The notes under the pieces were generated by a model. That model did no database searches. It was given only the letters and a program-made list of their open reading frames with translations, and was not told the DNA's origin. Below, piece by piece: positions 45,381-54,197 of a stretch of DNA of 64,000 nt. The position numbers were made by a program, and so were the translations under genes. Numbering within the stretch: position 1 is the first letter of the stretch; each line of letters opens with the position of its first letter. Source of the DNA: Streptomyces sp. NBC_01214 (GTDB lineage Bacteria > Actinomycetota > Actinomycetes > Streptomycetales > Streptomycetaceae); contig NZ_JAPEOS010000003.1 in NCBI RefSeq assembly GCF_026340975.1, forward strand, positions 558,001 to 622,000, given 5' to 3'.

Positions 45381-45581
45381 TCATTCGGCGATCTCTGTCC
45401 GTTCCCACCACTCGTAGACCGCCAGCTGCCCCTCCGAGCTGTCCTGGTGCCGCGACGTGATCTTGAAATGCTCGTACCCACCGCGGTGTGGAATCTTCAG
45501 GTCCTGTCCGGGGTCGGAGATCGGAACGACCCGCTCGGGCAGATCGTCCGGGCCGCCCTCAAGCACTGCCTTGGTCGCCAT
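45381..45581 (-). CDS. DUF5988-family small protein
   Basis: 66 residues: MATKAVLEGGPDDLPERVVPI then HRGGYEHFKITSRHQDSSEG and YEWWERTEIAE. The pattern GGP..LPE...KIPHRGGYEHF fits DUF5988, a small actinobacterial family of unknown function. ATG 45581 fits the family start. It lies downstream of the convergent NarK remnant and next to pfkB. Confidence 0.75.
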   Translation of the reverse strand: MATKAVLEGGPDDLPERVVPISDPGQDLKIPHRGGYEHFKITSRHQDSSEGQLAVYEWWERTEIAE

Positions 45582-45756
45582 GCTTCCAGTCTTCCCAACC
45601 GCAGGCCCGCTCGCATCACGAGGTCGGCACTGTCGTCGCTTCAGCACCACCGGCAGCGCCACACCCCGACTCGGTTGTGGGGGCAGGGTCGGCTTGTGAG
45701 CACGGGGAACGGAATGTGGTTGAGAGGCCGACCAAACGGCACGGGGCTGGGCAGGG

Positions 45757-46800
45757 TCAAACGCCCTGGTGTCGTGCATCGGTCTGGTACCTGGTCCTCA
45801 CCTGGGAGCGGAGGGATCGGGCCACGTCCAGGTCGAAGGGCTCGGTGCTGGGGGTGAGCATCGCTGCGGCAGCCACCGCCACCCCCAGCGCGCAGGCGCT
45901 GACGGGTTCCTCTCCGGCGGCCAGCTGTGTGATGAGGGCGGCGACCATGCTGTCTCCCGCTCCGGCGTCGCTCAGGGGCTCGCCGGGCAGCGGCGGCGCG
46001 TAGAGCTCGGTGTGGCCGTGGCCGGTCGAGCACAGTGCGCCCAGATCTCCGAGGGTGGTGACGGCGATCTCGGCGGCCCCTGTCGTGAGCAGGTGCTCGT
46101 TGAGGGCCCGGGCATCGTCGAAGTCGCGGACGGGCCGGCCGGTCAGGCTCTCGGCCTCTGTCCGGTTGCACCTGAGCAGGAACACGCCCTCCGCGAGTGC
46201 TCCGCGGAGCGCCGGCCCGGAGGTGTCCAGGACCAGTCGGGATCCGGCTTCCCTGATACGGCGGGCGACGGCTGCGTAGAAGTCGTCGGGCAAGCCGCCG
46301 GGCAGGCTGCCGCTGGCCACGACGTACGGACAACCGCCAACGGCTTGCACCAGCGCATCCAGGGATCGCCGCCCCTCGTGCTCGTGCAGGTGCGGGCCGG
46401 GTGGCACGATGTGGTAGCCGCGGCGCGATTCGGCCTCGAACAGCACGAGTGCTTCGCGGGTGTCGTCGTCGATGGCGACGGCGACGTGGTCGATGCCCTC
46501 TTCGTCCAGCAGCCGGTTCAGGCGCAGGCCGACCTCGCCTCCGGCGGTGTGGAAGGCGGTGGCTCGTCCTCCGAGCCGCACGACATGACGGGCGACGTTG
46601 ATCCCTCCACCTCCCGCGGCCACCGACCTGACCCGGGCACGGTTCTTGCCGATGTCCTCGAGATGCTCGACCTCCCAGCAGAGATCGACCGCAGGATTCA
46701 TCGTCAAGGTGAGGATCGACGGCTCGGCCGCCCTCTCCGATCCTCCTGCACCGTCGCTACTCCTGGCTGTGGTGGGTTCCGGCGTCGCGGCCGACCTCAT
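45757..46800 (-). CDS. pfkB: PfkB-family phosphofructokinase/1-phosphofructokinase
   Basis: This 347-residue sugar kinase phosphorylates fructose 6-phosphate or a related sugar phosphate. It has the N-terminal NPAVDLCWEVEHL, the GGGGINVARHVVRLGG substrate motif and the catalytic GAGDSMVAAL with Asp base near residue 282. The family resembles Rv2029c, the PfkB of the mycobacterial DosR regulon, which suggests a common hypoxia theme. No box of the local DevR type was convincing upstream. The first ~30 residues before ILTLTMNPAVD are Ser/Ala-rich, and the start may be further in. Confidence 0.9.
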   Translation of the reverse strand: MRSAATPEPTTARSSDGAGGSERAAEPSILTLTMNPAVDLCWEVEHLEDIGKNRARVRSVAAGGGGINVARHVVRLGGRATAFHTAGGEVGLRLNRLLDEEGIDHVAVAIDDDTREALVLFEAESRRGYHIVPPGPHLHEHEGRRSLDALVQAVGGCPYVVASGSLPGGLPDDFYAAVARRIREAGSRLVLDTSGPALRGALAEGVFLLRCNRTEAESLTGRPVRDFDDARALNEHLLTTGAAEIAVTTLGDLGALCSTGHGHTELYAPPLPGEPLSDAGAGDSMVAALITQLAAGEEPVSACALGVAVAAAAMLTPSTEPFDLDVARSLRSQVRTRYQTDARHQGV

Positions 46801-47755
46801 CGCGGTACCCAGGTGGTCGCGCCGACCGTTGCCCGGCGCACCGTCCGCTGAGCATGGCCCCGCTCACTGCAGCTCGAGGAGATCGGGGCCTGTTCCCACG
46901 CGCTGCGGTCGATCCCGTTCCCGATCCCGGCCGCTGCCAGGAAGAGCTTCGGCTCCTGACCACCGTGCCGGGCGTTGAGCGCGTGGAGCCTGGCAATGCC
47001 CGATGTCCGCTCGCTCAGGCTCACGGCGGCCGTTCTCCACCCCGTGCCGTGGCTGCTTGCGCCTTGGGAGCGGTGACCGTGAGCGTATCGTCGGCCGGAG
47101 CCGTACCGACGTCCTCGCTCTTCACCGCCGAGGGGAGCATGGCCTGGTACCCGCATCGGCCGGAGCGGCGCGTGCCGCGCCCGTGGCGCGCCGAAGAACT
47201 GGTGCGTGCGGCCGAAGAACGGGTCCGGCTCCACCGGGCCACCGGTCCGGCGCCGCGCCAGAAGCGTCATCGCACTCACCTCCGTGGACAGCGACACGTC
47301 CGACCCGACTTCCATACTGAAACAGCCTGACGTCACCTGCATGCCGGCCCACGGCTGGGGCTGTTCCTCGGCATCTGGATCTACAGGAGCATCGGGTAGG
47401 CGGTGACAGCTGCGGCACCCGGGGCAAGAACGTGCGGCCTTGGCCATCTCGTCGTCCAGCTCGGACGGGGACAGCGTTGCATCGGCCTTCTTGGAACGCT
47501 TTTGCACTGCGGAACGAACGGTCGAGGCTGTAAGCAGGCCGACGCCCGTTGCGGAGGAACGCGGGCTCCGCACTTTGCGGACAGATCGAGCACCGAGCCG
47601 GTCGCTGACTGCCGCAGAGGTACGTCCATGCCTTCAGAGGTCGAGCGGAACGTCGCGTGCCGTGGGGCCAGATGGGTGTACGGGCGGAGGGGAGGAGCGT
47701 GATTCTCCCGGCTCGCCTCTGGGCGAGGAACTACTGTCGCGATGAGCCTCGGTGG
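46801..47755. other. Region with no confidently assigned gene
   Basis: Nearly 1 kb between pfkB and the cupin gene. On the reverse strand a patch ARLHALNARHGGQEPKLFLAA then GIGNGIDRSAWEQAP looks protein-like. It would end in DLLELQ and a stop near 46865 after a one-base shift. On the forward strand MAWYPHRPERRVPRPWRAEE starts at 47139 and gives a 63-residue frame. Neither could be assigned to a family; both may be decayed genes. Confidence 0.35.
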
Positions 47756-48232
47756 TCAGGCGTGCTCGTCCGATGGCTGTTGGTCAGGCTGGGCCGACCA
47801 GCTTGCCGGCTCGTCGTCGCCTGAGTCCTCGTCGCGCTCCGCGTCGGCGGCTGTCGCGTGGATCTTGCCCGACGCGTGGTGGACCGGTGCGTATACGGCG
47901 TAGAGCTGCAGGGTCTCGTCACCGATGTTGGTGACGTTGTGCCAAGTGCCGGCGGGTACGAAGATTGCCCAACCATCCTCGACCTCCTGGTCGAAGTCGA
48001 GTCGATCCTTCGCGCGGCCCATCTGGACGCGGCCCCGGCCTGCGTCGAGTCGTAGGAATTGGTCAGTCTCCGGGTGTGCTTCCAAGCCGATGTCCTCACC
48101 CACCGGGATCGACATGAGGGTCAACTGAAGATACTTCCCAGACCAGGCGACGGCGCGATAGTCCGTGTTTTCAAGCGTCGCCTTCTCAAGGTCGAAGCTT
48201 TGAGGTTCCGGCCCGATGTCCTTGATGGTCAT
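47756..48232 (-). CDS. Cupin-domain protein
   Basis: This 158-residue protein has a single cupin fold: GLEAHPETDQFLRLDAGRG (motif 1, with His and Glu) and FVPAGTWHNVTNIGDETLQLY (motif 2, with His). The C-terminal ~35 residues are acidic and disordered. AGAGAAG precedes the ATG. The metal and ligand are unknown; such small cupins in this context may bind small stress metabolites. Confidence 0.88.
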   Translation of the reverse strand: MTIKDIGPEPQSFDLEKATLENTDYRAVAWSGKYLQLTLMSIPVGEDIGLEAHPETDQFLRLDAGRGRVQMGRAKDRLDFDQEVEDGWAIFVPAGTWHNVTNIGDETLQLYAVYAPVHHASGKIHATAADAERDEDSGDDEPASWSAQPDQQPSDEHA

Positions 48233-48389
48233 CTTCTCTCCCGGTCAACGAAGGCGGTACGCGGTACGCGGTCGCGGTCTTGGCCAGCGCACGTCGACAT
48301 TCTCAGAGCCCTGGGTGTTTCTGGCCACAAGTGCGCGAGCTGCTATCGCACGAGCAACCGGTTGTGACCAGTTGCCGCATTCCGCCGTG

Positions 48390-48527
48390 CGTGCAGTCGA
48401 TGACGGTCTTGTCGGCCATGCGCCGACGCGGCACCTCCATGATCGAGTGCTCGTCCGCGCACTCCAGCACAATCCGCGACTCCTGAACCAGAGCCTGCGT
48501 CGTTGCGCGACAACGCACCCCCGGCAC
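48390..48527 (-). pseudogene. IS630-family transposase N-terminal fragment
   Basis: The reverse frame reads RATTQALVQESRIVLECADEHSI then MEVPRRRMADKTV, like the HTH start of IS630 transposases (RATTSQALALRSRIVL...EVARRLG). Only about 45 codons remain. It is a scar of a lost element. Confidence 0.55.
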
Positions 48528-48752
48528 AGCCTGCTGGGCATCGATTATCGATTATCGGCTCCTGGCGCTACTGCGGAACAGGACTCCTACCCGCCAGGAT
48601 GACACTTTGCGTGATGTTCCGCGCCATTGGTGTCACCTGGCGTGGTGGGCGAGCGACACCGGGACGCGGGTGGCCGGGTCGGCGTGCGGGCCGTGCGCGC
48701 ACCACCCACGATGGGCGACGCACCCATCCACTACCGCCCGTCAGGAGCACCC

Positions 48753-49028
48753 ATGCTGGAGCGCACGCTGCGCAAGGACCGCACCGAGGTCACCTTCATC
48801 CTTCCCGCCGACAACCCGTCGGGGCCGGTCAGCGTGGTGGGCGACTTCAACGGCTGGCAGCCCGGCGTGCACACGCTCAAGGCCCGCAAGGACGGCAAGC
48901 GCGCCGTCACGGTCGAGCTGCCCAGCGAGGGCACTCATTCCTTCCGGTACCTGGCCGCCGGGGGCTACTGGTTCAACGACGAGAGCGCCCGGGACCGGGA
49001 CGGCCCCAACAGCCGCCTCCACACCTGA
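48753..49028 (+). CDS. CBM48/isoamylase-N-type small protein
   Basis: This 91-residue protein consists of one CBM48/E-set domain (VTFILPADNPSGPVSVVGDFNGWQPGVHTL, then SFRYLAAGGYWFNDESA). The family binds alpha-glucans such as glycogen, or regulates glycan enzymes. ATG 48753 has CAGGAG upstream. As a stand-alone domain it could target or modulate glycogen enzymes under stress. Confidence 0.9.
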   Translation: MLERTLRKDRTEVTFILPADNPSGPVSVVGDFNGWQPGVHTLKARKDGKRAVTVELPSEGTHSFRYLAAGGYWFNDESARDRDGPNSRLHT

Positions 49029-49063
49029 GCCGGCTTCCGCCACGACCGGCCCCGGCCGTCGGC

Positions 49064-49392
49064 CACACCAGCAAATTCAAGGGTGGAGGGCTGGAGATCT
49101 GCGATGTCTTGGGCCCTGACGGTCAGCTGATCTGCGTCAAGAAGGCCACCTCCAGTACCGCCCCCTCAACCACCTCTTCGCCCAAGGCGTGGTCGCAGTG
49201 GAGACCTTGCTGAGCGATTCGGAGGTACGGGCCAAGCTCCTCAAGCAGGTGGCTGCCCAAATCCCAAACCACCGTCTCATCCAAGACTTCGGCACGCTCC
49301 GCGTGGTCTTCGGCATCCTGCTGAAGGACGGCGAGCGCATTGCCGTCGACTCGCTCTCCGCCTTCGCTCAAGTCTCGCTGCTGCAATCGTGA
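49064..49392 (+). pseudogene. Second shard of the DUF6119/TIGR04141-like gene
   Basis: This segment matches 33058-33396 almost base for base at its start (CACCAGCAAATTCAAGGGTG). It contains TSKFKGGGLEICDVLGPDGQ, then after one missing C in the CCCCC run shifts frame to VVAVETLLSDSEVRAKLL, and ends early at LLQS. It begins abruptly 35 bp after the CBM48 gene. It is a diverged duplicate fragment, not a recent copy. Confidence 0.7.
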
Positions 49393-49776
49393 CCACCAGG
49401 GACCGGCTGACGCCGGCGAAGTGAGAGCTGACGCTCGGCAGGGGGCCAGCTTCGCACTGTGGGCTGTCCGTGCCGCTTGTGGTCACGCGGTGCCCGCCGG
49501 TCAGACGTGGCGGTCGCAGTCACTTCCTGACGTCACGTCGTTGAGCAGCCGGAATTCGTGTCTATGGCCGCCCGGCACCGCACCTGATTGCCTTGTCGGA
49601 GGTTCCCGAGTCCGTACAGTGCGCAGGAGCACCTCCGCCTTGCGATGTCGGGGACCGGACCCGCCGTGTACGCGAGGTGAGGTTCGATTCCGGCCGATTG
49701 GCGGATGTTGTCGGACCGTGAGCCCGCATGCATGGCTAGGGTGAATTTCCCTCAACTAGCTTCTTGGAGACGGAAC

Positions 49777-50202
49777 ATGCGCATATCAGCCCTGTCTGTC
49801 ACCGCTGCGGCAATGGCCGCGACGATAGCGGGAGGAGCGGTCCCGGCCGCTGCTGACACGTTGGTCAGTACGGTCAACCTGGAGGCCGGCGCCGGCCTCC
49901 ACCGCAATTCCGCGACTGTGACCTATGAGCGCGTCGACGGCGCGGTGAACTCGGTCAAGATCATCTCGCTGCAGGCCTTCTCCGGCGAGCCCGACTGCGT
50001 CTGGGTGGAGTGGAACGACCCGAAGGACGTGGGGGACGGCTGGACCGCCCTCAATTCAGAGCCTCCATGTCACGGCGGCAGCCTCGGGGAGACGATCAAC
50101 CAGATCATCAAGGCGCCCAAGGGATATCAGCTCAAGATCCGCCTGGTTGCCTACCACGACGGAGGGATCGAAGTGATCCACAAGGACATCGCAAAGCTCT
50201 AA
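49777..50202 (+). CDS. Small secreted protein of unknown function
   Basis: 141 residues with a Sec signal peptide (MRISALSVTAAAMAATIAGG, cleavage near AAADT). The mature part is about 115 residues and beta-rich in look (SATVTYERVDGAVNSVKIIS; GYQLKIRLVAYHDGGIEVI), with two Cys (EPDCVWVEW, EPPCHGG) that may form a disulfide. A strong terminator follows. No family was recognised. The preceding ~380 bp (49393-49776) hold no other gene. Confidence 0.8.
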   Translation: MRISALSVTAAAMAATIAGGAVPAAADTLVSTVNLEAGAGLHRNSATVTYERVDGAVNSVKIISLQAFSGEPDCVWVEWNDPKDVGDGWTALNSEPPCHGGSLGETINQIIKAPKGYQLKIRLVAYHDGGIEVIHKDIAKL

Positions 50203-50209
50203 CCGGACC

Positions 50210-50253
50210 GTGCGGAGACACCGGACGCCGAAGGCGGTCCGGTGTCTCCGCAC
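50210..50253 (+). terminator. Terminator after the secreted protein gene
   Basis: GTGCGGAGACACCGGAC pairs perfectly with GTCCGGTGTCTCCGCAC (17-bp stem, 10-nt loop), 8 bp after the stop. Confidence 0.85.
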
Positions 50254-50367
50254 CACCAGAAGACACGGGGGACCTTCGGGCCGGTGCCCGGGTCACTCAC
50301 GCGCCGTGCGTATTGCCCGTGACGGTGTCAGCCGGCAAGGCGCACTCAGGCCATCCACACCGCATGG

Positions 50368-51000
50368 TCAGCCGTTCTTGAGCATCTCGCGCATCTGGGT
50401 GATCTCGGCGGTCTGGGAGGTGATGATGTCGTCGGCAAGGGTCTTGGCCGGGCCGTAGAGGCCTTGCCGCTTCTCGGTTTCCGCCATGTCGATCGCGCCT
50501 TCGTGGTGCTCGATCATATGGATCAGGAACATGGTGTCGAAGGCGTTGCCCCGCGCGCTCCCGATGCGGTTGAGGTCCTCGTCATCCATCATGCCGGGCA
50601 GGGTGGAGTCGTCATCGCCGTGTCCCATGCCATCCATGCCGGAGGGCACTCTCTCGCCCCATGCCCTCAGCCAGCCGGCCATGGCGTCGATTTCCGGCTG
50701 CTGCGCCTTCTTGATCCTCTCGGCGAGGTCCTTGACCGCATTGGAGGCGCCGTGGGATTGGGCCATGTCGGACATGACGATGGCTTGGCGGTGGTGGGGG
50801 ATCATCCCTTGCGCGAAGGCGACGTCCGCCTTGTTGTGCTGTTCGGCCTCGGAGGGAGCCGGGGTGGTCGTGGAAGTACCGGCAGCGGTGCCGGCCGTGT
50901 TCGTACTGTCGTCGGTGCCGCAGGCCGCGAGGATCAGGCCGACGGCGGCCGCGGTGGCGGCCAGGGCCGCACGACGCGGTACGGATCGGTTCGTGTTCAT
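50368..51000 (-). CDS. DUF305 lipoprotein, second copy
   Basis: 210 residues, closely similar to the protein at 44304: lipobox LILAACG, DVAFAQGMIPHHRQAIVMSD and MIEHHEGAIDMAETEKRQG. The ATG at 51000 starts MNTNRSVPRRAALAATAAA. The same frame is open further upstream only because of a deletion that joined an ATPase fragment. It is the best preserved part of a second, inverted copper cassette. Confidence 0.9.
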   Translation of the reverse strand: MNTNRSVPRRAALAATAAAVGLILAACGTDDSTNTAGTAAGTSTTTPAPSEAEQHNKADVAFAQGMIPHHRQAIVMSDMAQSHGASNAVKDLAERIKKAQQPEIDAMAGWLRAWGERVPSGMDGMGHGDDDSTLPGMMDDEDLNRIGSARGNAFDTMFLIHMIEHHEGAIDMAETEKRQGLYGPAKTLADDIITSQTAEITQMREMLKNG

Positions 51001-51076
51001 TTCGCTGACTCCAGTGATCGAGTGCGGAGGGAACGGGCACTGCGCGGACGCGGAAGGCGTGCAGCAGGAGGAGTCC

Positions 51077-51150
51077 CTATATCCGCAGGAGCTGGAGTTC
51101 GGCGAGCGAGGGTGGCGCCCGCTTTCCGGCGGCTTCGTAGGCTGCTGAGA
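51077..51150 (-). pseudogene. DUF6153 C-terminal fragment
   Basis: The last ~22 codons (AAYEAAGKRAPPSLAELQLLRI) match the C terminus of the DUF6153 protein at 43801. The rest is deleted and replaced by the ATPase fragment. Confidence 0.7.
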
Positions 51151-51174
51151 GCAGGTTCGGTACGGGGGCAACGG

Positions 51175-52613
51175 CTTGTCCATGACCACGGTGCGGATGC
51201 CTGCGGACGCCTCCAGGGCCATGGCGTTCTTGAACAGCACGCCCCGCTGCGCGCCCAGCCCGGGCCCGACCATGATCGCGGTGGGGGTGGCCAGGCCCAG
51301 TGCGTCCGGGCAGGTGATGACGACCACGGTGATGGCGAAGAGCATGGCCTCGCCGAAGGGCCGGTCGGTGGCGAGCAGCCATACGGCCAGGGTGAGGGCG
51401 CCGCCGACGAGGGCGACGAGGACGAGCCAGAAGGCGGCCCGGTCGGCGAGCCGCTGACCGGGAGCCTTGGAGTTCTGGGCCTCCTGGACGAGCTTGACGA
51501 TCTGGGCCAGCGCCGTGTCCGCACCGACCTTGGTCGCCCGCACCCGCAGTGTGCCGTTGGCGTTGAGGGTGGCGCCGACCACCAGGGAGCCGGGGCCCTT
51601 GTGCACGGGCATGCTTTCCCCGGTCACGGTCGACTCATCGACCTCGCTCTCACCCTCCTCCACGATCCCGTCCGCAGCGATCTTCGTCCCGGGGCGTATG
51701 AGCAGCAGATCCCCGACGACCACCTCGGCGGGCGACCTCCACGGGCTCGCCGTCCCGCAGAACCACGGACCACGGCTTTCGACGGGGCGAGGTCCAGGAG
51801 AGTACGAATGGCATCGTTGGCACCGCCGCGGGCACGCATCTCGAACCAGTGGCCCAGCAGGACGAAGGAGGCCAGCACGGTGGCCGCCTCGTAGAAGACG
51901 TCCCCGCCCCCGGTCAGGGTGACGATCAGCGAGTACAGCCAGCCGGCACCGACGGCGACCGCCACGAGCACCATCATGTCCAACGTACGGGCACGCAGGG
52001 CCCGGACAGCGCCGACGAAGAAGATCGAGCACGAGTAGAAGATCACCGGCAGGCTCAGCAACAATGCCCACACGTCCTGGCGCAAGCCGAACGGAACGGG
52101 CACGTGCCAGCCGAAGACCTCCTCGCTGATCGGCGACCAGACCACGATCGGGACGGAGAACGCCACCGCGACCAGGACGCGGTGGCGCATGTCGGCGACC
52201 ATCGCCGCCATAGACATCTCGCCGTGGCCGTCGTGCTCCTTCGCTTCGTCGGGCGAGCGCGCGCCTGCTGTAGTCACGGGCGTCGTCTGCGGGCGCTGCG
52301 GCGCAGCCGTGAAGCCGGGCGGGTCCGGTTCCTGCATCGGATCGCAGACGTGCGAGGGCACCGACTGGCCGGCGCAGTGGTATCCGCATTCGGTCACCCA
52401 TGCGCGCAGCTCGGCGAGCGAGGTCCGCCGAGGGTCGAAGACGACCGTGGCCGACTGCGCCACCGGGTTGACCTCGACGTCGAGCACGCCGGGCCGACGG
52501 CCCAGTACGGCCGCGACGGTGCTCTGCTGGCTCGCGCGCACCAGGCCCCGCACATCCAGCACCGCCGTGCTGCGCTCCTTGCCCGTAGTGCGGTGGTCTG
52601 CGGGGTGCGCCAT
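51175..52613 (-). pseudogene. Heavy-metal P1B-type ATPase, truncated at the phosphorylation motif
   Basis: From ATG 52613 the protein has an N-terminal HMA-like domain (residues ~15-80, ending CGYHCAG), a His/Met-rich linker (DGHGEMSMAAM) and membrane helices. It has an actuator (VDESTVTGESMPVHKG) and the CPD-type transmembrane motif (VITCPDALGLATPTAIM). Frameshifts occur near 51775 and 51735. The sequence ends at VVMDK, exactly where DKTGT should follow, and runs into a DUF6153 remnant. The nucleotide-binding and hinge domains are missing, so it cannot pump. Confidence 0.85.
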
Positions 52614-52742
52614 ACTCTCGTTCGCCTCCCGGATGGGTTCGGCTCCGCCTGTACAGAAGCCTGCGCTCCTGATGAGGGCGCCGCAACGGCTGCTGCCGCG
52701 CCAGGATTCGGTGGTGCTGCCGCGACCGGCCTCCTTCTGAGA

Positions 52743-52756
52743 GGGGCCTTGGTTCC
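52743..52756 (+). promoter_or_regulatory. Possible DevR/OsdR-like box
   Basis: GGGGCCTTGGTTCC fits the 6-2-6 pattern with one mismatch and lies 56 bp before the gene at 52813. No partner site 20 bp away was seen. Confidence 0.3.
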
Positions 52757-52812
52757 TGACCGGCGGCGTGTTGTCATTCGGGCGGGCGGGGTCCTGGGCG
52801 CACACTTCTCAC

Positions 52813-53535
52813 ATGCCCGAGGACGAGGCGCTGACCATCCCTCCCGAACCGCTGTTGCAAGTGATCGCCAACCTCGCGCGGTTCCATCGAGAACACGAGC
52901 AGTTCTACTCGCAGGCTCCGTTGCGGCAGGCGGACGAGCTTCAGTCGAGGTCCCGGGCACTGAAGTCGCTGGCAGGCCGGTGGAGCGTGACCGACGTCGG
53001 TGAGTCGGCAGGGAATCCGTTCGCCGGTGCGGAGGATCTGAACGCCCCCGGGCTCGTCGCGGAGTCGGGGATCCTCTTCATGGAAGGGGAGGACGAGCCC
53101 GTCGAGCTCCAGCGGCTGAAGCGGGATGTCAGGGAGCTTGCGGAGGACAGCGACCAGACCGGAATCTGGCTCGCGCACGCCATGGAGCAGGCGTGGGAGG
53201 CCGTAGGCCTGCTGGCAGCCTATCCGGCGCTTGCCGATCTGCTCGGGGAGCGCCATCGCATCATCGCCAACGACTGGCAGTCGGCGGGGTTGCTGGCGCT
53301 AGTGGCCAGGCTGCTGCGCCGCTCCCTTGACCTGTTGGACCGGGTCGCGTTCTCTCCTGCGGCGCTGCGGTCCGACCTCCGGTCCGAGCGGAACGCCCCC
53401 GCCTACCTCTACTCGGCGTCCGAGCTGCTCGACCGAGCGGCGGACCTCCTCGCGGAATCGGCAACACTCGTGCGCGACAACGAGCGGCGCTGGCGCGTGT
53501 TCGGCACACGGATTCACCGGCTGCGGTCCGGGTGA
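52813..53535 (+). CDS. Helical protein of unknown function
   Basis: 240 residues, mostly predicted helical, with no signal peptide or membrane segment. Segments include LLQVIANLARFHREHEQFYSQ, HAMEQAWEAVGLLAAYPALA and LLALVARLLRRSLDLLDRVA. ATG 52813 (MPEDEALTIPPE) is the most likely start. It stands alone and may be preceded by a weak DevR-like box. No family was recognised. Confidence 0.75.
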   Translation: MPEDEALTIPPEPLLQVIANLARFHREHEQFYSQAPLRQADELQSRSRALKSLAGRWSVTDVGESAGNPFAGAEDLNAPGLVAESGILFMEGEDEPVELQRLKRDVRELAEDSDQTGIWLAHAMEQAWEAVGLLAAYPALADLLGERHRIIANDWQSAGLLALVARLLRRSLDLLDRVAFSPAALRSDLRSERNAPAYLYSASELLDRAADLLAESATLVRDNERRWRVFGTRIHRLRSG

Positions 53536-53819
53536 GGCGGGCTCCTCATGGGGATGCCGCCGAGAGGGAAGCCAGGGACGATTGCGGTGTGCTTGCGTAC
53601 CTGCCGCGTCGGATCGGTTGTAGATCCGTTCACCGCGCTGCCCGCGGATGGCCGGATGATGTGCCCGCTGGTACGCGACCAACCATCCGGTTAGCGACCA
53701 TCGGATGGAGGCGCGTGGCCGACCCGTTGCGTGGGCTCGCGGAGTACGACCCAGTGCGACCTCCGCTTCCGTGTCCATGGGGCGGGCACGGATGTCACCT
53801 CCGGTGCGCCGACCACGGA

Positions 53820-53863
53820 CCGCGCGAGGCCGGGGGCCATGGCGAAATATCGGCCTCGCGCGG
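53820..53863 (-). terminator. Hairpin terminator downstream of cstR
   Basis: CCGCGCGAGGCCG pairs with CGGCCTCGCGCGG (13 bp) around an 18-nt loop, just after the cstR stop on the reverse strand. The 284-bp stretch 53536-53819 shows no gene. Confidence 0.6.
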
Positions 53864-53877
53864 CTTTCGGATGGTTG

Positions 53878-54144
53878 TCAGGCCAGGGTGAGGAAGAGCT
53901 TTTCGAGTTCTGCCTCGGTCATGGGCGCCTGGCTCTCATCGGCGTTGTTCATGCACTGGCGCATGCCGCTGGCGACGATTTTGAATCCGGCGCGGTCGAG
54001 GGCCTTGGGGACGGCAGCGAGCTGGGTGACGACGTCCTTGCAGTCCCGCCCGGCTTCGATCATGGCGATGACACCGGCGAGCTGCCCCTGGGCGCGGCGC
54101 AGTCGGTTGAGGACTGAGCTGACCGCGTCGTCGTCGACCTTCAC
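53878..54144 (-). CDS. cstR: CstR-type persulfide-sensing repressor (CsoR family)
   Basis: This 88-residue all-helical repressor has CsoR-family motifs RLRRAQGQLAGVIAMIEAG and Cys in RDCKDVVTQLAAV. The second Cys is in SGMRQCM. The His ligand four residues before the second Cys, needed by copper-sensing CsoR, is replaced by Gly. This points to the CstR subgroup, which senses persulfides with two Cys. GTG 54144 is preceded by a perfect AGGAGG; ATG 54180 is an alternative that would overlap the operator side. Downstream genes of sulfide oxidation support the assignment. Confidence 0.85.
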   Translation of the reverse strand: MKVDDDAVSSVLNRLRRAQGQLAGVIAMIEAGRDCKDVVTQLAAVPKALDRAGFKIVASGMRQCMNNADESQAPMTEAELEKLFLTLA

Positions 54145-54182
54145 CGGGTACCTCCTGATGGGTGTGCTGTCCGTGTCCATGG

Positions 54183-54196
54183 TACCCCAGGGGGTA
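54183..54196 (-). promoter_or_regulatory. CstR operator upstream of cstR
   Basis: TACCCCAGGGGGTA is a near-perfect palindrome between the rhodanese stop and the cstR start. It matches the two sites at 57416 and 57450 and implies autoregulation. Confidence 0.75.
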
Positions 54197-54197
54197 T

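Noticed and set aside
46880..46900. Possible DevR-like box upstream of pfkB (GGGGCCTGTTCCCA)
   Set aside because: Half-site spacing is wrong for the 6-2-6 pattern.
47440..47745. 101-codon forward frame between pfkB and the cupin gene
   Set aside because: It starts with TTG without a ribosome site and has no recognisable domain; coding status not supported.
53878..54144. Copper-sensing CsoR assignment for the repressor
   Set aside because: The His ligand before the second Cys is missing, and the operon encodes sulfur enzymes, so CstR fits better.
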